A DNA stretch of 64,000 nucleotides from Aggregatimonas sangjinii. Its GTDB lineage: Bacteria; Bacteroidota; Bacteroidia; Flavobacteriales; Flavobacteriaceae. The position numbers and the translations under genes were made by a program. The notes under the pieces were generated by a model that ran no database searches, had not been told where the DNA came from, and was given only the letters and a program-made list of their open reading frames with translations. The stretch covers positions 1,933,001-1,997,000 of the forward strand of contig NZ_CP040710.1 in assembly GCF_005943945.1 (NCBI RefSeq). The letters are read 5' to 3'. Of this stretch, positions 35,759-43,919 are shown in pieces; the stretch's first letter is position 1, and each line of letters begins with the position of its first letter.

Positions 35759-36415
35759 TCAGCTTTTTTCTGGTAATGGTTTAAAGTCTTCGTCTCGAAC
35801 GGCCTTGCGTACTTTTTTCATAAAAGCCTTTCCTGGATCATCCTTAATGGTGCGGTAGCCGGCATCTTTCTCCAGCCATAATTTATGGCCCTCGAACAAG
35901 GTATATTCATAATGTCCGATCAGGTACTCGATAGGGAATTTCCTCTTCAAATATCTTACGAGCCATATGTTCGCTTGCATTTGGGCTTCCGTTAATGGCA
36001 AATCCCCGGTTCCACCTACATTTTCAATACCTATGGCACAATGGTTCAAGCCTATTACGTGTCGTGCCATGGTCGTTTCCGGGAGCAATCGATATATCGT
36101 ACCGTCGCGGTCGACCATAAATTGTGAGCTAACGTTCAATGCGCTGGCGCCACTGATATCGGGGCGATCGGGCAAAGCGGATGGGTAGAAGGTTTCGAAC
36201 GATTCTTCTAAGGTGGGAATGACCGTCCAGTGCAATACGATCATTTTAGGGTCGATGGTCGGCTCCTCCTGTTGCAGACCATACCGGTCGGATAGATAGT
36301 CTAAAGAAAGTTGTCTTCGTTCTGCATCGAACAGGATGGGCTTGTCAATGATTTCTTTGGGAACAAAACAGGAAGCGGATAGTGTTAGTACTCCGAGCCA
36401 CAAAATGTACTTCAT
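35759..36415 (-). CDS. N-acetylmuramoyl-L-alanine amidase (Amidase_2) lipoprotein
   Basis: A 218-residue lipoprotein (lipobox LSASC). The zinc amidase domain shows MIVLHWTVIPT (first His), SSQFMVDRDGTIYRLLPE, MARHVIGLNHCAIGIENVGG (second His region), LIGHYEY and a KDDPGKAF segment near the last ligand. The family cuts the lactyl-peptide bond in peptidoglycan. It is encoded 5 bases upstream of the M14 gene and 1 base after the 3D-domain gene, so the three are probably co-transcribed. Confidence 0.88.
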   Translation of the reverse strand: MKYILWLGVLTLSASCFVPKEIIDKPILFDAERRQLSLDYLSDRYGLQQEEPTIDPKMIVLHWTVIPTLEESFETFYPSALPDRPDISGASALNVSSQFMVDRDGTIYRLLPETTMARHVIGLNHCAIGIENVGGTGDLPLTEAQMQANIWLVRYLKRKFPIEYLIGHYEYTLFEGHKLWLEKDAGYRTIKDDPGKAFMKKVRKAVRDEDFKPLPEKS

Positions 36416-36416
36416 G

Positions 36417-36845
36417 TTATTTCGACTTTTTTTCGTCCACGGATTTTTCGACGCGATATTGAATGGTCAATTCCTGGTTTCCCCATTCCCTGGCTTTCTC
36501 GACATCCTTCCCCATAAAAATATCTATTTTATTGGTATATCTGCTGTTCATTTTATCCTTTACCAGATAAATACCGTCAAAACCCTCTATTTTAACCTGG
36601 GTGTTGTGGTCCAAACCCAAACCGATCAAATCCCGTGAAACGGCAATGCACTTCATTCCGGGCTTTAGAGTATCGCCCCAAGCGGCAAGATTCGGTTTTC
36701 CATCGGTCTGCCAACTCACCGAGTTGTATGCGGAAACCTTAACCGGAAGCGACTTCCATTCATATTTATCTTCCGTACAAGCCCCCAAAAAGTAGGTTGA
36801 TACCAAGATAACAAGGTAAGAAATCAGAACAATCGATTTTTTCAT
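36417..36845 (-). CDS. 3D-domain (double-psi beta-barrel) lipoprotein
   Basis: A 142-residue lipoprotein taking ATG 36845 (lipobox YFLGAC); an upstream frame extension lacks a signal. The body shows the 3D-domain signature of three conserved aspartates: LAAWGDTLKPGMKCIAVSRDL, then VKDKMNSRYTNKIDIFMG. Related domains occur in lytic transglycosylases and resuscitation-factor-like wall enzymes (MltA/YuiC type). First gene of the wall-remodelling set; a minus-strand -7 element (36878-36885) lies 33 bases upstream. Confidence 0.78.
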   Translation of the reverse strand: MKKSIVLISYLVILVSTYFLGACTEDKYEWKSLPVKVSAYNSVSWQTDGKPNLAAWGDTLKPGMKCIAVSRDLIGLGLDHNTQVKIEGFDGIYLVKDKMNSRYTNKIDIFMGKDVEKAREWGNQELTIQYRVEKSVDEKKSK

Positions 36846-36877
36846 CGATTCAAGGTAACAATACACCCTGTATCAAA

Positions 36878-36885
36878 CAAAACTA
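36878..36885 (-). promoter_or_regulatory. -7 promoter element for the 3D-amidase-M14 set
   Basis: On the minus strand TAGTTTTG, an exact TAnnTTTG match. Confidence 0.5.
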
Positions 36886-36900
36886 ATAGAAAGCTTTTTG

Positions 36901-36908
36901 TAAATTTG
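36901..36908 (+). promoter_or_regulatory. -7 promoter element for the DUF2452 gene
   Basis: TAAATTTG is an exact match and ends 6 bases before the ATG at 36915, so the transcript would be leaderless or nearly so. It is divergent from the minus-strand element 15 bases away. Confidence 0.55.
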
Positions 36909-36914
36909 TACGCT

Positions 36915-37319
36915 ATGAAGAAAGAAAAAAAACCGGATTATGTCGTTTTTGATGAAGAATCGCAAACGTACAATGGAAAATTGCTCCCCTACGCCAGTGG
37001 GGTTTCTGCACCGAAAATAGTTCCGCCGGACGTTACCACTTGGAAGAATACCAATATCGTGGCGGCCAACAATCAATTTAAAGCCCGCTACGAGAACATT
37101 CAGATGCAATATCAGGAAATGATGGAGCAATTTGAGTACAATAATCTTATTTACAGCGCAAAATACAGCTTTGAGCCAATAACGGGGAAAATCTACCACC
37201 TGTACCGCGCAAAGAATCAAAGTACTTTTCTTTCCTTGATTTCGCCGGATGAATGTAACTTCGATTACGTGGGAAGTTTTCGGCTAGGGCCGGATAAAAT
37301 GTGGGAGAAAGTCGAGTAA
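36915..37319 (+). CDS. DUF2452 protein
   Basis: A 134-residue soluble protein taking ATG 36915 (an in-frame TTG inside the -7 element is not a credible start). The sequence PDYVVFDEESQTYNGKLLPYASGVSAPKIVPPDV, a central helix (KARYENIQMQYQEMMEQFEYN) and YHLYRAKNQSTFLSLISPDE match the DUF2452 family, of unknown function. It is monocistronic and divergent from the wall-remodelling genes. Confidence 0.75.
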   Translation: MKKEKKPDYVVFDEESQTYNGKLLPYASGVSAPKIVPPDVTTWKNTNIVAANNQFKARYENIQMQYQEMMEQFEYNNLIYSAKYSFEPITGKIYHLYRAKNQSTFLSLISPDECNFDYVGSFRLGPDKMWEKVE

Positions 37320-37588
37320 GGATGAATAATTGCGAAAGATGGCGGATTGAAGACCGGAGACGGATAACGGATGAGCGGAAGCTGTAGGAGTCATTTATAT
37401 ATTGGCCTTAGGGTCGATTTTCCAAATTAGCGTGTAGCACGATGCCATTTCAATTTTCTGCGCAATCCGTTAAGCCTATGTTCGTAGTATTCTTTTTTCG
37501 GTTCCCGAACCTGCAACGATATTAAATAATAGAATTTGTCCCGTGGCAATTCGCCATTTGAATTTCAATACCCGACCACACCAAACCA

Positions 37589-38917
37589 ATGAAAAAATTC
37601 CTTAGAGTTCTCCTTGTATTGTTTGTATTGTTGGCCATAGCCGGGCTCTACAATTACCCCAAGCTGAATATCGTCTCCGGATATGCATCGAAGAATGCAG
37701 CCTCAGCACATTTCATAGCCGACCGTTCTTTTGCCGATATCGCAACAAATGAAAATAATATGCCGCTGATCAAGCTGGCGGATATCAGCGAGAATAAAGG
37801 CAAGGTTTCTGCCGCTGTATTCGGTCTAATGGCGCGTAAAACCATTTGCCGAGACGGTCTTGGCTGTGTACTAGTCAATGAAGACTACGTCGAAACTAAA
37901 ACCTTACCAACACCTCGGCGTTCGAAATCAGTAGACTCCTTACCCTTCCCCTATGGGAATTTTGGAACAACGGATACTGTATTCCGCAATGTGGATTATA
38001 AAAAATTAAAGGAAGCGGTTCACAAGTCTTTCGCAGACTATGACACGCAAAAAACCAGAACACTACTCGTAGCCTATAAAAATCATATTATCGCCGAGGA
38101 ATACGGTGAAGGCTTTACCCCGGATACGCCCGTGCTGGGATGGAGTATGACCAAAAGCGTTTTAGCCACGCTCTATGGTATTCTGGAATACCAGGGCAAA
38201 TTAGATGTGCAGCAACCCGCCCCGATAGCGTCCTGGCAGGAAGACGGTAGGAAAAACATCACCATAAACCATTTGCTACGTATGGAAAGTGGACTGGAAT
38301 GGAACGAAGATTATGCCGCCATTTCGGACGTGACAAAAATGCTTTTTTTAGAACCGGACATGACAGCTTCCCAAGCGCGATTACCCACTGTCGCCCCTCC
38401 TTCGGAAATTTGGAATTATTCTTCGGGCACCACAAATTTACTGTCAGGGATTTTGCGAAAGCAGTTCAAAACACACCAGGATTATTTGGATTTCCCCTAC
38501 GCCGCTTTAATCGATAGGATGGGAATGCATTCCATGCTTATCGAGGCGGATTTGGAAGGAAATTATATCGGTTCTTCCTACGGATGGGCAAGTACACGAG
38601 ATTGGGCCAAATTCGGACTGTTGTATCTCAACAATGGCAATTGGAACGGGGAACAGCTGTTCGATACCGAATGGGTAGACTATGTCACCAAGCCCACGAA
38701 AGGCTCCGAGGGTGTTTACGGTGCCCATTTCTGGTTGAATGCCGGCGGTAAATATCCCGATGCCCCAAAGGATTTGTATTCTGCCAATGGGTTTCAAGGC
38801 CAGCGGGTGTTTATTATTCCCTCTAAAGATTTGGTCATCGTAAGGACCGGATTGGAGCAGGAACCTGTATTTGATGCCAACACGCTTCTTAAAGATGTGC
38901 TAGCGGCTATTGAGTAA
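37589..38917 (+). CDS. Membrane-anchored serine hydrolase of the beta-lactamase/PBP fold
   Basis: A 442-residue protein with an N-terminal membrane anchor (FLRVLLVLFVLLAIAGL). The catalytic SxxK is in LGWSMTKSVLATLYG. The YxN-like motif is in EIWNYSSGTTNLLSG, and a late GFQGQRVFIIP segment lies in the KTG-equivalent region. The GLEWNEDY and LLRMESGL segments are typical of class-C-like esterases and D-aminopeptidases. Substrate unknown; antibiotic resistance should not be inferred. A terminator-like hairpin occurs about 180 bases downstream. Confidence 0.86.
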   Translation: MKKFLRVLLVLFVLLAIAGLYNYPKLNIVSGYASKNAASAHFIADRSFADIATNENNMPLIKLADISENKGKVSAAVFGLMARKTICRDGLGCVLVNEDYVETKTLPTPRRSKSVDSLPFPYGNFGTTDTVFRNVDYKKLKEAVHKSFADYDTQKTRTLLVAYKNHIIAEEYGEGFTPDTPVLGWSMTKSVLATLYGILEYQGKLDVQQPAPIASWQEDGRKNITINHLLRMESGLEWNEDYAAISDVTKMLFLEPDMTASQARLPTVAPPSEIWNYSSGTTNLLSGILRKQFKTHQDYLDFPYAALIDRMGMHSMLIEADLEGNYIGSSYGWASTRDWAKFGLLYLNNGNWNGEQLFDTEWVDYVTKPTKGSEGVYGAHFWLNAGGKYPDAPKDLYSANGFQGQRVFIIPSKDLVIVRTGLEQEPVFDANTLLKDVLAAIE

Positions 38918-39099
38918 ACTTATCGTCCCACTCCTTTACTTTTAGGTTTCTTTAGGCCCAGATAACAATTTCTCTAGGCTACACCACAAATTTCCCTAAT
39001 CTGACAACAATACTTTTGCCACCGGCTAAGATGGACGTAAGTTTACATCATAATAATCAACCAATAGTAATTTTTTTCATTTTCATATAGTGTTCTCGT

Positions 39100-39134
39100 A
39101 AAAGAGCCCCGTCTTAATTGATAGGGCTCTTTTT
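39100..39134. terminator. Bidirectional terminator between the serine hydrolase and menB
   Basis: AAAAGAGCCC and GGGCTCTTTT pair perfectly around a 14-base loop, with T runs on both strands. Confidence 0.65.
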
Positions 39135-39158
39135 AGTTGAATGAACTTTGTCTTTTTC

Positions 39159-39227
39159 ATTCCGCCGAAGGGCGGAATCTCCTATGAATTTAAATCAATG
39201 AAAACGACATATGCCTGCGCGGGCATA
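39159..39227. repeat. REP-like pair of G+C-rich hairpins
   Basis: Two short G+C-rich inverted repeats (ATTCCGCC/GGCGGAAT and TATGCC/GGCATA) in otherwise A+T-rich intergenic DNA. Confidence 0.35.
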
Positions 39228-39433
39228 AACGCAAAGCGGGCAAGAGAAATGTACTAGAGAAGTAAAGAACTGAAAATTTTTAGGCTTGTAGCCCTTTGAC
39301 TGCCTGAGGTCTTCCTTCAGATGGGCGCTTAGAATAACATTTTTGTGTTTACCTACATACCTGGCAACTTGAAACCTTCGATTGGAAGTTTTCTAAATTA
39401 TTAACGCACACTGCTTGAAATTAAGTCGTGCAG

Positions 39434-40276
39434 TTAAGGAATCCACTTGTTTTTCCCGAAATCAGGCTTTCGTTTTTCCAAAAAGGCGTTCCTGCCCTCT
39501 TTTGCCTCTTCGGTACCATAGGCCAGGCGTGTCGCCTCTCCCGCGAATACTTGTTGGCCCACCATACCGTCGTCGGTCAGGTTCATGGCGAACTTTAGCA
39601 TTTTAATCGATGTCGGGGATTTTTCCAAGATTTCCTGAGCCCATTGGTAGGCGGTTTGTTCCAATTCATCATGTGGTACTACTGCATTGACCATTCCCAT
39701 CTCATAAGCTTCTTGCGCAGAATAGTTTCTACCCAGGAAAAAGATTTCCCTTGCCTTTTTTTGCCCCACCATTTTGGCCAAATAGGCCGATCCGTAGCCC
39801 CCGTCGAAACTGGTGACATCTGCATCGGTTTGTTTAAAGATGGCGTGTTCCTTACTCGCCAAGGTCATATCGCAGACCACATGCAGGCTATGGCCGCCAC
39901 CCACTGCCCAACCGGGCACTACGGCAATAACCGCCTTGGGCATAAAACGAATCTGACGTTGCACTTCCAGGATATTCAGGCGATGCATTCCGTCCTCCCC
40001 AACATAGCCCTGGTCTCCCCTAGCCTTTTGGTCCCCCCCGCTACAAAACGAATAGATTCCGTCTTTGGTCGAAGGGCCTTCCGCGGAAAGTAAGACCACC
40101 CCGATGGAGGTGTCTTCCTGTGCGTCATAAAAGGCTTGGTATAGCTCGCTCGTGGTCTTGGGTCGAAAGGCATTGCGTACATCCGGACGATTAAAGGCGA
40201 TACGGGCGACGCCATTGTACTTTTTATAGGTAATGTCTTCGAATTCTTTGGCGGTTTGCCAATCGGGAGTGGTCAT
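39434..40276 (-). CDS. menB: 1,4-dihydroxy-2-naphthoyl-CoA synthase
   Basis: A 280-residue crotonase-fold enzyme that cyclises o-succinylbenzoyl-CoA in menaquinone synthesis. Motifs: IAFNRPDVRNAFRPKT, FCSGGDQKARGDQGYVG (MenB-specific oxyanion-hole loop), VPGWAVGGGHSLHVVCDMTLAS, DADVTSFDGGYGSAYLAKMVGQKKARE and FAGEATRLAYGTEEAKEGRNAFLEKR near the C-terminus. Length and motifs fit MenB rather than generic enoyl-CoA hydratases. No other men genes are adjacent. Confidence 0.96.
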   Translation of the reverse strand: MTTPDWQTAKEFEDITYKKYNGVARIAFNRPDVRNAFRPKTTSELYQAFYDAQEDTSIGVVLLSAEGPSTKDGIYSFCSGGDQKARGDQGYVGEDGMHRLNILEVQRQIRFMPKAVIAVVPGWAVGGGHSLHVVCDMTLASKEHAIFKQTDADVTSFDGGYGSAYLAKMVGQKKAREIFFLGRNYSAQEAYEMGMVNAVVPHDELEQTAYQWAQEILEKSPTSIKMLKFAMNLTDDGMVGQQVFAGEATRLAYGTEEAKEGRNAFLEKRKPDFGKNKWIP

Positions 40277-40397
40277 GATGCTGCTTTTATTCTTTGGTCT
40301 AAAGATAGTGGTAATTCAAAAAATAGTCTCATAGTTGAAGGCTCCGAAACTAAGAAAAATTGAGCTGACCCAGTACAGATCACATCCACCCCAAAAT

Positions 40398-40420
40398 TTT
40401 TAGCGACCTGTGACTACATT
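40398..40420. repeat. Dispersed intergenic repeat, copy 2
   Basis: TTTAGCGACCTG-tg-ACTACATT matches 30520-30543 apart from the short spacer. Confidence 0.55.
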
Positions 40421-40537
40421 CCTAGTTTATCGTAGACTTGAATTACTTTTTTATTGCGGCTTCAATAAAAATGAATATTTCAGGCAACCAAATGACAAGT
40501 ATCCGCGTCTTTTAGTAAAGCACCAATACCTAAATAA

Positions 40538-40936
40538 ATGACCGACATCAAAAAAACCTCCAAAACTTCTAAGATTTTATGCGTTATGGGTAGCACATTT
40601 CTTTTACTCATGGGAGCATTTCATGGGAGCGGATTTTTCTATATAAGTACTGAAATTGAAAAGTCAAACGCAGAAGATTTCCTAAAAGAAATCGTACCAG
40701 TACTATTCGCGCATCCTTCAATTCATCTTATTGGCCTCGCCGCTTTCGGAATTTTAGCGTTGTTTTTCAAAAGTGAAATGCGAAAGTTAACTTGGTCAAT
40801 AGCAATTTTGATACTTATTGATACGGTGCTGGCTTTTTATCTCGGTGGTTTGATACCAGGGGTACTTTTATCGATCTCAGCTGGCTGCTTTATCGTCGCA
40901 GGACTGAAAGCCCCCCTAAATAGCAATCGTACTTAA
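40538..40936 (+). CDS. Hypothetical membrane protein, four helices (132 aa)
   Basis: Predicted helices at about 11-31 (ILCVMGSTFLLLMGAFHGSG), 52-72, 78-96 (LTWSIAILILIDTVLAFYL) and 98-122. I recognise no named family. The 3' end overlaps the 3' end of the convergent LVIVD gene by 21 bases. Confidence 0.6.
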   Translation: MTDIKKTSKTSKILCVMGSTFLLLMGAFHGSGFFYISTEIEKSNAEDFLKEIVPVLFAHPSIHLIGLAAFGILALFFKSEMRKLTWSIAILILIDTVLAFYLGGLIPGVLLSISAGCFIVAGLKAPLNSNRT

Positions 40937-41662
40937 TTCCGTCGCAACAACACCATTATCTTCATCAGGGGCCAAACTGTATTGGTAGAGGCCGGATTCG
41001 CCGATCGCGATCAACAAATCGTTGCGGATAATGACATCGAAAGCGTTGCGATTGATGGAAGTAACCAAGGTCGATTCCTCAGGGATAGACACATCAAAGA
41101 CTTTGATTTCATCATCACACACAAAGAGGTAATTTCCATACAGACCCAAACCCCTTGGAAAACTAAGATTACGGCTATTTAAAAGCACCGGTTCGGTTAC
41201 ATCGGTTACATCATAAATTTCCAACACGTTGATGTCATTGCCACAGAAGGAATTGGAGTGTAGCGTAACAAAGGCGTGGGTATCATTCGCAATGACCGGA
41301 TCGCAGGCGGTAAAATGCTGAACGCTGGATAATTTTTCCGGGAATTCCGGATTCTCCAAACCATAAATGAACATTCCAGTTTCAGAACCGATATACAAGT
41401 AGTCTTTGTAAGAAAAGAGGGTTTCGATGGCAAAGCCAATGGATACCTTGTTCACCGCGACGGGATCTTCGGTATCGGATATATTAAAAACGTTCAGATC
41501 AAACGCATCGACGGTGTAAAGGTAATCGCCTTTCAAGGCAAATCGGGCAAAAGAGCCACCTTGACCATCCGAGGTCGGGGCCAGGGCTTCGTTAGCCGAT
41601 GAATCGGATTGACAACTATAAAATACAGTGATTAGGGCAAAAATATAAAGGAAATTTTTCAT
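40916..41662 (-). CDS. LVIVD-repeat lipoprotein 1
   Basis: A 248-residue lipoprotein (lipobox VFYSC). LVIVD-type propeller repeats recur about every 40 residues: FALKGDYLYTVDAFDLNVFNISDTEDPV, YKDYLYIGSETGMFIYGLENPEFPE, VLEIYDVTDVTEPVLLNSRNL and NYLFVCDDEIKVFDVSIPEES. Probable surface propeller; ligand unknown. It starts 6 bases after the stop of a second, shorter LVIVD lipoprotein, so the two form an operon. Confidence 0.82.
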   Translation of the reverse strand: MKNFLYIFALITVFYSCQSDSSANEALAPTSDGQGGSFARFALKGDYLYTVDAFDLNVFNISDTEDPVAVNKVSIGFAIETLFSYKDYLYIGSETGMFIYGLENPEFPEKLSSVQHFTACDPVIANDTHAFVTLHSNSFCGNDINVLEIYDVTDVTEPVLLNSRNLSFPRGLGLYGNYLFVCDDEIKVFDVSIPEESTLVTSINRNAFDVIIRNDLLIAIGESGLYQYSLAPDEDNGVVATELSTIAI

Positions 41663-41668
41663 GGTAGT

Positions 41669-42178
41669 CTAGTTTTTTAGTTTCCAATCAACAACGACTG
41701 AATTTTCGGGTATGTCATAGGCGGTAAAGCCGTCTGGGGACAACAATTCCGGAAACGTACTCGGAATGCGTTTGGCAAGACGAGCGGTATTGGATTCCGA
41801 TACATACTCTACGGCAATTAAATCGGTCGCTTGGTTGATGTAGATGATATCATTTCGAATAGCCATATCGGTAGCCCCTGGCGCTTCTAAAAATTTAACC
41901 GACCTTGGATTGCTAGGATCGCTATTGTCAAATACATGAAACCCTTTGTTCAATTCATTCACGAATAAAAAATCTCCTTTTACATATATTTTGCCTGAAG
42001 TACCGATGGAAAGTGGGTTCGTCACGCCCACCGATTGTTCAAATTCCGCTCTGCTTAAGAAAACAGGTTCGTATCGTGATTCGAAAGGGAGTCCGCCTAC
42101 ATCATCTTCACACCAAGGACAACAACTTTGAAGAACGATACAGAACAGCACGAAGAAAAGAAGGTTTTGCTTTTTCAT
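41669..42178 (-). CDS. LVIVD-repeat lipoprotein 2, short
   Basis: A 169-residue lipoprotein taking ATG 42178 (lipobox VLQSCC); upstream in-frame codons lack a signal. It contains only about two LVIVD-like repeats (YVKGDFLFVNELNKGFHVFDNSDPSNPR, IRNDIIYINQATDLIAVEY), too few for a closed propeller. It may pair with the product of the next gene or be a shortened paralogue. Confidence 0.7.
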   Translation of the reverse strand: MKKQNLLFFVLFCIVLQSCCPWCEDDVGGLPFESRYEPVFLSRAEFEQSVGVTNPLSIGTSGKIYVKGDFLFVNELNKGFHVFDNSDPSNPRSVKFLEAPGATDMAIRNDIIYINQATDLIAVEYVSESNTARLAKRIPSTFPELLSPDGFTAYDIPENSVVVDWKLKN

Positions 42179-42240
42179 TTTTTGGGTTATTTGTTTGTTC
42201 TCGTATAACAATTCCATCCTTCTTTTACCCTACCCTTAAC

Positions 42241-42429
42241 ATGATAACAACCAAACCAATCTTAAATTTCCAAACAGTCTCTAAATCAGAGGCCCCTTAC
42301 CAAATGCATTTTTCGGGGTCTTATTATACTAAAGGGGAGCATTCAGACCCTCGTAAACAAAGGATTTCGGGCCTAAAACAAGCTTTCATACCAAAAAATG
42401 GCCAATTATATAACCCAATTGGTTCGTAG
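42241..42429 (+). CDS. Doubtful small ORF (62 aa)
   Basis: ATG to TAG encodes 62 residues, basic overall, starting MITTKPILNFQTVSKSEAPY. No family, signal or helix seen, and a 19-base intergenic repeat lies inside it (42266-42284). It is listed only because it fills most of a 370-base gap; coding status is uncertain. The rest of the gap (42430-42548) shows nothing. Confidence 0.2.
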   Translation: MITTKPILNFQTVSKSEAPYQMHFSGSYYTKGEHSDPRKQRISGLKQAFIPKNGQLYNPIGS

Positions 42430-42548
42430 TTCCTTAAAGGGATGGTTAGGTATCTTAGTAATCGTCTCATTTTTATCGAGCAAAAAAATCATCACTAAGA
42501 TTTCATAGGAATCCTAAAAATTCCCCTAAATTCATCTTTTGTGCCTAC

Positions 42549-43664
42549 ATGAAACGAACCCTGGTCAAATTTAGGAATAGTGCCTTTCGCAGATTTATTC
42601 GTAGGCACGAAAAATATGCACCTATTGCCTTCTTTATGGGAGGTTTCCTATTCGATACCTTGACCTTGGGCCGTATCGACCGCTTGTACGACTTGATAGT
42701 ATTGAGCTTGCATATGAGCTGTTTGACAATTACCATCTATTTGTACAATTTGGCCGGGGACGGAAAATGGAAAAATACATTTTTAGCCCACTACGATGAG
42801 TACTTTCCCTTAGCCATACAGTTTTTCTTTGGTGGACTTTCAAGCGCTTTCGTAATCTATTTCTCGCGAAGTGTATCACTCTCTAAAACCGTAGCTTTTT
42901 TCATTATTCTGATCGGGCTTTTCCTGGCCAACGAACTACTTAAAAAACGCATCTCGAATAAATACCTGCAATTCGGGGTCTATTTTTTTATCAGCTTTAC
43001 CTTTTTCACCTTTATGGTACCCGTATTCCTGAAGGAAATGAATGCCAGGATATTTGTCTATTCTGGTCTGGCGAGCACGGTATGCACCGTCGCCCTTATC
43101 CTTTTGATATATGTAAAAAGTCCCAGTACGAGAGACGAGCTAAGGCTCGGGAAGTTATTGGGTATCGTAGCGGCTATTTACATTACCATTAATCTATTCT
43201 ATTATTTTAAGCTCATACCACCTGTTCCACTAGCATTGAATACGGGCATTGTTGCGCACAAAGTTCAAAAGAACGAACACAAGTATCTCGTGACTTATGA
43301 GGCTGAAAAATGGTATATATTTTGGCGTAAACACAACACGAGGTTTCACTATGCACCGGACGAAAGCGTATATATCTTTTCCTCCATCTTTGCTCCCACG
43401 GATTTGGAACAGTCCGTATTGCACCGATGGTATCGCTACGACCAGGGTTCGGCATCATGGATTTTGGTCGAGGACATCGGTTTTGATATCGAAGGGGGAA
43501 GAACCGCAGGGTATAGGGGTTACACCTATAAAAACAATGTGTCCCCAGGTCTTTGGAAGGTAGAGGTGATTACCGACGAAGAACTGGTTTTGGGCGTTAT
43601 CGACTTTGAAATCGTGCCCAGAACGGCCGCAACGTTGCTGAAAACCGTGGAAAAAAGGTTCTAA
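42549..43664 (+). CDS. DUF2914 membrane protein
   Basis: A 371-residue protein. The N-terminal about 220 residues hold six or more membrane helices (YAPIAFFMGGFLFDTLTL, VFLIGLFLANELL-like, FGVYFFISFTFFTFMVPVFL, VCTVALILLIYV). The C-terminal soluble part (HRWYRYDQGSASWILVEDIGFDIEGGRTAGYRGYTYKNN, GLWKVEVITDEELVLGVIDFEI) is the DUF2914 beta-sandwich. Function unknown. Confidence 0.8.
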   Translation: MKRTLVKFRNSAFRRFIRRHEKYAPIAFFMGGFLFDTLTLGRIDRLYDLIVLSLHMSCLTITIYLYNLAGDGKWKNTFLAHYDEYFPLAIQFFFGGLSSAFVIYFSRSVSLSKTVAFFIILIGLFLANELLKKRISNKYLQFGVYFFISFTFFTFMVPVFLKEMNARIFVYSGLASTVCTVALILLIYVKSPSTRDELRLGKLLGIVAAIYITINLFYYFKLIPPVPLALNTGIVAHKVQKNEHKYLVTYEAEKWYIFWRKHNTRFHYAPDESVYIFSSIFAPTDLEQSVLHRWYRYDQGSASWILVEDIGFDIEGGRTAGYRGYTYKNNVSPGLWKVEVITDEELVLGVIDFEIVPRTAATLLKTVEKRF

Positions 43665-43919
43665 AGGACCCCAACTAAACTTCACCTTGAATACTTGCTA
43701 AATCGTAGAACACTTCAAAGTGAAAGTAGCTTATAGAATGACGCAAACCTCTGCACCTTCAGCTAATCGTGCGTCGCAGATGCCAAAATAAATCGAATCG
43801 ATCAAAATTTCCACGCCTACCCATGCGGCAATTCGGTGAGTCTTCCTAATTTGCACTATATAAGGATTTCTTAAAACCAAGCGTGAGCGGATTGGAATTC
43901 ATTATTTTAATCAAGAGTA

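Larger units (their letters stand above)
38918..39433. other. Intergenic region rich in hairpins
   Basis: No supportable gene. It contains a terminator-like hairpin (39100-39134), a hairpin ATTCCGCC-gaag-GGCGGAAT (39159-39178) and a palindrome TATGCC-tgcgcg-GGCATA (39210-39227). The last two, about 30 bases apart, resemble a REP-like intergenic element. Confidence 0.5.

Noticed and set aside
37589-38917. Antibiotic-resistance beta-lactamase
   Set aside because: The SxxK serine hydrolase fold is shared with esterases and peptidases; sequence features do not indicate a dedicated class C lactamase.
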